Positions 23,301 through 32,300 of a DNA stretch of 32,836 bases are shown here, one piece after another. The stretch covers positions 1 to 32,836 of the forward strand of contig CANQWI010000009.1 in assembly GCA_947627515.1 (NCBI GenBank). The letters are read 5' to 3'. The notes beneath the pieces were generated by a model, which had not been told where the DNA came from, ran no database searches, and saw only the letters and a program-made list of their open reading frames with translations. Source of the DNA: an uncultured Clostridia bacterium (lineage in GTDB: Bacteria > Bacillota > Clostridia > Christensenellales > Borkfalkiaceae). Numbering within the stretch: the stretch's first letter is position 1; every line of letters starts with the position of its first letter. The translations under genes were made by a program, and so were the position numbers.

Positions 23301-26300
23301 CACCTCAACGGCGGCTACATCAATGTCGACAGCGCAACTGCTCTCACTGTCAAGAACAGCGTGATCGAAAAATACAGGATCGGTACAGGTACCACCGAAC
23401 TCCACGACGCTCCGATTTACGGCGGCTATGGCCACAGCCTTGAATCGCTCGTTCTCGAGAACAACCTCTTCAACTCCGACCGCGCTGTCTATATGTATAA
23501 TAGTATCGCACATGCGACTATTAAGGATAACCGGTTCGGTTCGAGCGAATCCCGCATGAACAACGAATGGGCCGTCAAGTTCATGGCCATTCCTCAAGAA
23601 GCCACTTTCGACATCAGCGGCAACACTGTCTATGGCGAAACCTTGGCAGAGGGCGACGATGCGTCCTTCTATGCCTTCGACTTCTATGCAGATGCAACGA
23701 ATAAGGATCATGCCTATACCGTTAAGCTCGCAGAGAACGAGGTCAATGTCAAGAACTCTGCAGTCGACGCCGGCAAGTTCGGCATCGTAAAGGTCGAATC
23801 GCAGGGCGAAAACGGCGCAAAGGCAAGAGTCTACTTCCTCAGCACAGGCGAAGGGAATAAGCTCTCCGAACAGAAAGAGGCAGCCACCGAGGAAATTTCG
23901 CTCTACAAGGCAATCGCATATACTGCTTACAACCTTGGCGCGGCGGAAACTGCAAACGTGGAGAATTCCTTCGACTTCATCGCGTTCAAAGCAACTCTCG
24001 ACGAGCATAACCTGCTCTCCAAGGCATCCGTCTATCTCGGCTCCAACTTCGGTAGCAAACACAGCTTCACGGCAGGCTCGCTTGAAGGTCAGGTCGTCTC
24101 CGGTAAAGAGAATGATGTTGAGATCATTGACCTTGCGTTTGAGGATCCCGAAGGGTTTGTGCAGCACGTAGCGGATTACACTACCCACTACTATGTGAAC
24201 AACGCCCACGGCCTCGCCTCCTTCCGCGACATGGTCAATAAGGGCAAAGACACAGGCGACTTCTTCAAGGAAAGCAATGTCGTTGTCACCACGCAGGATA
24301 TTGACCTCAACGGTATGAACTGGACGCCTATCGGATACTACGAAAGCGCAGAAAACAACAAGTCCTTCATCGGTACCTTTACCACGAAGTATCAGGGTAA
24401 CCAGTATGCGATCAAGAATCTCAAGATCGACAGTGCAGCAGACGATTATGCCCTCTCAGATAAACCCGATGAAGCCAACCTGGGTCTCTTCGGATATGCT
24501 CACCATGTCACACTCAGTGATATCGTTCTTACAAATGTAAAGATCATCGCGAAGGATGGCGTGCAGGGCAATTCCATTGGTGCCTTGGTCGCAAACAAGG
24601 GCATGAACTGCAACGTGTCTAACGTCACAGTCAACAACTCCGAAGACGGTAAAATTGAAATCCAAGGTAAAGAATACGGTGCCGTCGGTGGCGTATTCGG
24701 TCACAGCTATCGTGAAGTGATCGGTGTTAAGCTCGAAGCTACTGTGGGAAGCAATAGCACGATTTCTGCAACGAAATTCGAGGGCGATACATTTGTCGGC
24801 GGTATTGTCGGACACATGGGCGAAGGTGGAGATACATACTCTGACCTTACAGTCAAGAATGTGACGATCACAGGCTACAGGAATGTTGGCGGTATCTTTG
24901 GCGTTGCCTTGAACGGTACCACCATTTCCAATGCAACCGTTGAAAATGTGATACTGAATGTCGCGGCCCACACCGTGGAAGAAGTATCCACAGTCGCTGC
25001 AGACGATGCAAGGCGCATCGGTGCACTTGCAGGCTCTATCGGGAATAATCACAGCACGATCACAGTTACCGATGCAACTGTTTCGGGCGTCGAGCTTAAC
25101 CGTGCAACAAATTCCGACGGATCCTATGTTCCCATGGGTGTCGTATTTGACGGCTATGTCGGTACAGTCTTCAATAACGGCAGCGACACAGAAAATGTCG
25201 TCTTCAGTGGGACGAATAAGATTGAAGCTAGGCTTGACAAGGGTCTCTACATCCATGACGGCGTTTATGAGATCAGAGAAGCTGCAGGCTTGCAACGCTT
25301 CGCAGATATGGTCACCAAGGGTGGCAATATCAACGATAAAGACTACAGAGCTGACACGACTGGTATGACCGTGAAGCTCATGGAGAACATCAACGTCGCC
25401 GACCTCAAGACTGAAGGCGAATGGGAAAAGACCGTAGGTGGCTATGAATATGCTCTTACCTCCGCTACGCTTGAGGATAAACCCTTCGCGGGCACCTTCG
25501 ACGGCGACGGCAAGGCCATTAAAGGCCTCACCTCTGCACTCTTTGCCTTCACCGACGGCGCAACGATCGAGAACGTCAAGCTCGATAGCCTCAATGTCTC
25601 CGGTGACAGGATCGTCGGCGGTGTCGTCAATCTCGCTAAGGGCAAAACGCACCTCATCGACGTTGCAGTCGAAGGTAAGGTCACTCTCACGCTTGATTCC
25701 AACTTCACCCTGTTCGCCCGTTCGATCGGCGGCCTCATCGGTGCCGTGGACGGCAACGAGGTCACTCTCAGCAGTGTCTCCTTCGAGGGTGAGCTCGACA
25801 ATCAGGCCGAAACAGATCACCTCAACTACCTTGTTTACAACGCAGGTCTCGTCGGTTCGACCTACAATGAAGATTATGCAAATGACCTTTGGGCACAGAA
25901 GAGCAGCACAGCCGTCCTGGCCGCAGGGTATGTGAATGTCAATGCCGACGGGAAAGGCACATTCCTTGGCTCGAATCTCTACACAGCATCCACGAACATT
26001 GCCGTCACAGCAACCGACCTTGGCCTGAGCGAAACGGCCACGGTTGCCGGCCCGCTTAGCAACGCAACCGTTTACGGCTTGCTCGTCACTGTCAAGAGCG
26101 ACAAGGGCCTTGCAAGCGTTGCCGAGCTCGTCAACAACGGCATCACCTTCGAGAATCAGACCGTCCTTGTCGGTAAGACATTCAGCATGCTGGCTTACCA
26201 GCAGTCCTTCAAGGGAATCGGTGCGGAAGGCCATCCTTTCAAGGGCACCTTCAACGGCGGCAACACTGAGATCGGCCATGTCTATGGCGCACTCTTTGGC

Positions 26301-29300
26301 AACACCAATGGCGCGACCATTGCCAATCTCAAGCTTGTCGACGCAGTCGCGCAGGGCAACGGGTTTGTCGTAGCGGATGCAACGGCGACCAAGTTCGAAA
26401 ATGTCAGCGTCAGTGCGTTCGTCCAATACATGAATGGCGTCGGCGTGCTCAAGCCCTCCGACCTTGCACAGGCTCCTTACGGGCTGTATGGCAGCGCGAT
26501 CGGTGAAAACACGGTTGCAGGCGAACCGGGTGCCTTGATCACGGTGAAATTCGGCGCAGACCAAGCTCTCACTTTCACCGCAAAGATCGATGAAAACCTC
26601 AACTCCGTCGTTGCCTACACGGGCGACACCTTCGAAGAAGGCGAGAAGGTCAGCGACCATGCAACCTACAAAGCCGTGATCAAGGATGAAACGTTCCATC
26701 TTGGCTCCTTCAACCATAATGTGGGCGCGAATACGCCTACAGCGGCATTTAGCTTCAAGGGTATTAAGTTCACTGGTTACAGCTATATCGATCTTAGCCA
26801 TGATAGTGTCGCATCCTATCCCGCAATTACATCCTTCACGATGGAAAATTGCTATGCCGATGTTACACCTGAAACGGTTTCAGGAATGTTCCCTTCATTT
26901 ATCCTTAATAGAAGTGAACGCAATGCCTTATATTCAATACCTTTCAGGTTTGTAAATAACGTTGTCCTTCTCGGAACAAGCATTACAACGGATAGCGTAT
27001 ATAAGAACGGCTTCTCAGCAATCTATTCGTGGGAACCTTTTGCGGATGGCTCGCTCATCAAGGATAATATCTTTGGTTCAGAAGACAAACCTTTCCATGA
27101 GGCAATCGTCAGTATTCATGGATTCGGCGGTACGAAGGAATCGGCAGAATCTGTGCCTCAAATCACATTTGACGGCAACATCTTCTATAGCGATGCCAGC
27201 AAGACGCTCGCTGCACCTGGTACCCGTTCTCCTGGATATGTTGGGGCGGCAATCGACCTTGCACCCAATAGCTCTTGGGAAATACCTTACATGGTATGGG
27301 TGAAGAACAATACACTCAATATCAATTCCGAGAATCAAGAAGAGATTGACGCTTACACACTTGTCAAAGTGCAGGGTTCGAAGACTCCTCATTCGAGAGT
27401 GTTCCTGCTTGGCGGTGATTCTGCAAATGTTGTAAATGTCAACGGCGAACAGATTGATATCGATTACAATTACGTATCGAAATCAGTTGTGTACTCGAAG
27501 TTCGACTTTGTTGGCTACAACGTGGAGCTCGATGCGAAGGGCAAGATCACGAGCGGCGACTTCATCTTTGGGTACAGCACGCAGCCTCGTGAGACCGTTG
27601 ATGAAAACGATAAGGCACTCGCAACAGCTCTTCAGCCCCTTGTCGCAGCGGACCATACGAAAGACGTCCACATTGTGATTGGCGAGCAGTTTGGCCGCAG
27701 ACTCAGCGATCTTCTTAAAGACGAATACAACACATACTACAACTTCGCGCTTGAAGGCCTGCAGACCTTTGTCTCCCTCGTCAACAGCGGCAACTGGTCG
27801 GGCGAAAAGGCTGACGGCAGCGCCAAGCTCACCGTCAAGCTCGCCGACGAGCTCAATGACCAGCTCGCCAAGGCTTACACGCTTGACATCGCTACATATG
27901 AGTCAGCACTCAAGACGACATGGACTCCGATCGGCGACGAGGATAATCCCTTCAGGGGCACCTTTGACGGTAGCTATGAGAAGGCGGTCGAGGGCGCAGA
28001 CCCTGAGAAAGCATCGTGGATGATCACGGGTCTTACCGTCAGCGGTGAAGACACGCTGGTCGGCCTCTTCGGCGTCACCGATGGCGCAGTGATCAAGAAT
28101 CTTGACATTCAGAGCTTCAGCTTTGAGCTTACCGGCAACCTTGCACGCAACACGGGTGCGCTCATTGCCAAAGCGACGAACACGACCGTCAGCAACGTCA
28201 ACGTTTCGGGCGTCACGCTGAGCGGCTACCTCGGCAACGCGGGTGCGCTTATCGGCTCGGCTGTCGGCGGCACGGTTGAAAACGTCAAGGTCACGAATCT
28301 GAACGCTTCCAATCTTGAAACCTCCAAGTCCGACATGGCGGTCTTCGGTGCGGTCGTCGGCCTTGCAGAGGGCGGCACGTATCAGAACATCCTCGTCGGC
28401 GTCACAAACAATGAAGGCAAATACAAATCGACCAATGATGTCAATGTGACGGCTCTGTATGAGGTCGGCGGTGTGATCGGCCTTGCAAAGGGCAGCGTGA
28501 CCGTCGGTGCGGCAGAGAAACCCGTTTGGGTCGGTGCCGCTGTCAAAGCAAACTCTGTTACCGATGAAAAAACCAACCTTCAGATCGGCGGTATCGTCGG
28601 CGCAGTGGAGGCGACGGACGGGGCTTCTACCTTCACCTTCGAAAATGTGCACTTCATCGGTAAGCTTGAGCGTGTGGCCTTCGGTATGGAGACGAGCACA
28701 AAGTACGAGAACTACGGTCTTGTCGGTGCAAATGTCAGCGCTGAGAATAAAGCGACTGTGAACATCAGCAATTCCACGCTCTATGTTGTGCACAATGAAG
28801 GCTTTGAGCAGGATACGGACTGGACAGAGACCAACAATGTCGATTCCGAATATCGGATCAGCAGCTATGCAGGTCTCAAGTTCTTCCGCGAACAGGTCAA
28901 CAAGGGCAACTCCTATAAGGGTGAGACGATCCACCTTGTTACAGATATCGATCTTGCTGCAGAGCTCGAAAAGGAGGGCGTTGACAGCTGGACGCCTATC
29001 GGCGGAGAAAGGAGTGCAGATCGCTGGGTACATTCCGGTTATCCTTTCGAGGGTACATTCACTGCTAAGAAGGAGAATGTAGAACCGAATGCTGAGGGCG
29101 CGACGATTTCCGTCAAGGGTGTAGCTACAGAGTACAAGTTTGACCCTGAAGCTTACACGATCTCCAACATCAATGTGTTTGAGCACAATGCGCATGGCGC
29201 ATCACAGGACTGCGTCAACGGTAACCTTGTCGGCTTCTTCGGATACACCAACGGTGGGACCATTGAGTATCTGAATATCAACACTGCCAAGGTGACAGGT

Positions 29301-32300
29301 CACACCTACGTAGGTGTGCTTGTAGGTAGCGGTACTAGTACTGACCTGAATCGAATCACGATTGCAAATGCTGTCGTCAAAGGACATCATTGGGTTGGAG
29401 CGCTTTCCGGCATGAGTGATTTGCAGCATGCAAAGGGCAAGACAATTGCCAACTGCACAGTCGTAGGTGCCGAGCTGACCGCAACACCTGAGCTCACTGC
29501 CGAAGGCGGAAGCTTGAAGTTCGACAATGGCGACAAGGTCGGCGGTTTGAGTGGCTGGACGAAGCTTGCGACATTCAGCAACAACATCGTTGCAGAAGCT
29601 GTCATTACCGGCTATCGCGGTGTGGGCGGCTTGGCTGGTTTCTTACAGAGTGACACAGATCAGACGAACAATAAGGTTGAGAATACGGTTATCAACGTTA
29701 AACGCGAAGGATTCACAACCGATGATGGCGATGGTCTGATGGGCTACCAGAAGGATTACGAGTACAATGGTGTCAAGCCTCAGTGTGCTGACTGGATGTT
29801 TGGCGATATCACAAATACGACTGATCCCGCAAGCCACGGTGTCAACGTTGACGACCTTGATGGCAACGAGGAGACTGGTCTCAACAACCACAAGTACAAT
29901 GTCACCATCAACCTTTACAACACTCCCAATGCGGAAAGCCTCATCTACGACAACAATGCATGGCGTGTGATCGATGAGAAGGGCCTTCTCACCCTCGCCT
30001 CGCTCCTTGCAAAGAATGAGGGCGGCACGCATGCAGATCACGCCTACAATGCGGGCTTTGAGGGTGAAACGATCGTTCTCGATCAGGACTATGACCTCGG
30101 CAAGCTCAACGAACAGGGCGAGCTTCAGACAGCCAGCGCATATGTATGGCAGCCTCTCAAGAACTTCAAGGGTACTCTTGACGGGCGCAACCACGTTATC
30201 AGCAACCTGAATGCAAGCTTCTTTGGTGAGCTTGCGGGCACTGTGAAGAATCTCACCTTCACGAACGCAACAACTGCAGCAGGCGTCCTCGCGACGTCTG
30301 CCGCGGGTGCCACCGTTGAGAATGTGACCGTCAACGGCACGGTCAACGCGACGGAGGGCAACGCGGGCGGTCTCTTCAACGCTGTCAGCGGCGCAATCAC
30401 CGTCAAAAATGTGACCTTTAACGGCACAGTCAGCGGCACCAATGTCGGCGCATTCGCAGCGAACTATGAAGGTGCTACGGGCACGGTCGATGGGTTCACG
30501 TTCAGCGGTACCCTCACGGCTGCAGAAGGTGGCAAGGCTACCCTTCTCAAGGGCGATGCAAACGTTACATTCAGCAACTCCTCCGTCAGCCTGCCGAAGC
30601 CCGCGGGCTATGAGGACCTTAACGTCCTCTATGGCGCATATGCGGACAAAGACGGTGCCGTGATCGAGGGTGCAAAGGCGCAGTTTATCCTCAAGAATGA
30701 GGCAGACCTTGCAGCGTTCAGAGACTTTGTGAATGCTGCGAAAGCGCACTCCTTCGCAGGTGAGACCGTTATCCTTGCGGACAACATCACGCTCAAGGAC
30801 AATTGGACGCCCATCGGTACAATGGGCAACCGCTTCCTCGGCACGTTTGACGGCAACAACAAGACGATCAGCGGCCTTCAGGTCAGTGGCTCAAACGATC
30901 TCGGCTTGTTCGGGCTTATCGGCTTTAACGATGGCATATCCGCGCATCCCGTTGTCAAGAACCTCACGCTTAACGGCGGCACGGTCACGGTGACCGGTCA
31001 GGTCGCGGACTATCAGAACCGTGCGGGTCTCCTCGCGGGCTATGCCGCAAATACCACGTTTGAGAACATCACGCTCAGCGGCACGATCACTGTCAAGGTC
31101 GACGACGCGGCATCTGCCACGAGCTTCTACTCCGATCTCGGCGGTCTCGTCGGCAGGTCGCAGGCCTGCACCTACAATAAGATCTCGGTCACTGCTGCAG
31201 AAGGCTCTGCGGTCGGCGCGAAACACGCATGGAGCGTTGGCGGTCTCATCGGTATGTCGATGCACGACACCGTCGGCGGCGAGGGCGAGGGTGAAACAGT
31301 CACTCTTAGCGGCCTCAGCGTCAACGGCACAGAGGGCGTCGGCGGCCTCGTCGGTACCGCCTTTGGGTACAATAAAGAGGTCAAAACCTACACCTATCAG
31401 AACATCACTCTCACCAACGTCACCGTGACGGACAACGGCGATGTGAAATTTGGCGACGTGAGAGATGAAAAGCTTGTCGGCGGGCTCATCGGCGCGTACG
31501 ACGGCAAGTTTGAGCTCAAGAACAGCAGCTTCAGCGGCATGATCGTCCGTGCAAAGGGCTACGGCGAGCTTGCGAACTGCGGCCTTGTCGGCGGCTTCTC
31601 GAGCGTCTACGGCGGTTTAACGACAGAGCCTTCCCTCAAGATCACCGATTCCTCCATCGAATACACGATGAAGACGGGCGAGGCTGAGGACTACAAGGCG
31701 GCCTTCGAATGGGATGCAGCGGGCACTGCAAGCGCGAAGAATATCGCAGAGGGCAGCGTTGCGATGCTCATCAGCACCGAGAGCGGGCTCAAGTACTTCG
31801 CGCAGCTTGTAAACGGCGGCCTCACGTTTGAGAACTCCACCGTCAAGCTCGCAGAGGACATCACTCTGACCGCTGCTTGGACTCCCATCAGCGGCACCTT
31901 CTCCGGCACGTTCGACGGCGAGGACGCTACGGGTGTAAAGCATTCGATCAGCGACCTCACGATCGATGCTCAGGAGGATGCTACCGAAAACAAGTACGGC
32001 TTCTTCTCCTCGCTCAATGGCGCAACCGTTCAGAACCTTATATTTAAGAACGTTAAGGTCAACGCACCCAATGCGAACAGCGTTGGTACAATTGCGGCCA
32101 AAGCAGAGGGTGCTACGATCAAACACGTTCACGTGTATGTTGGAAGCGAAGGCCTCAAGGGCGGTCGCTGGGTCGGCGGTATCGTCGGCTACGCGCTCAA
32201 CACGATCCTTATGGGCAACTCCGTGGAGGGTGCGCTCTCCGTTACCGATTACAAGCTCGGCGGCATCGTTGGCTATCTTGCAGGCGATACGTCTGCCGTA

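Noticed and set aside
21411-24209. 932-codon open frame on the minus strand
   Set aside because: It mirrors the giant plus-strand gene. The codon bias of that gene leaves few reverse-complement stops. The minus product has no domain logic and no ribosome site, while the plus frame has clear GLUG and collagen motifs.
24456-26801. 781-codon open frame on the minus strand
   Set aside because: Same mirror effect as the 932-codon frame, with a low-complexity Cys/Asp/Val/Ala-rich product opposite well-defined modules.
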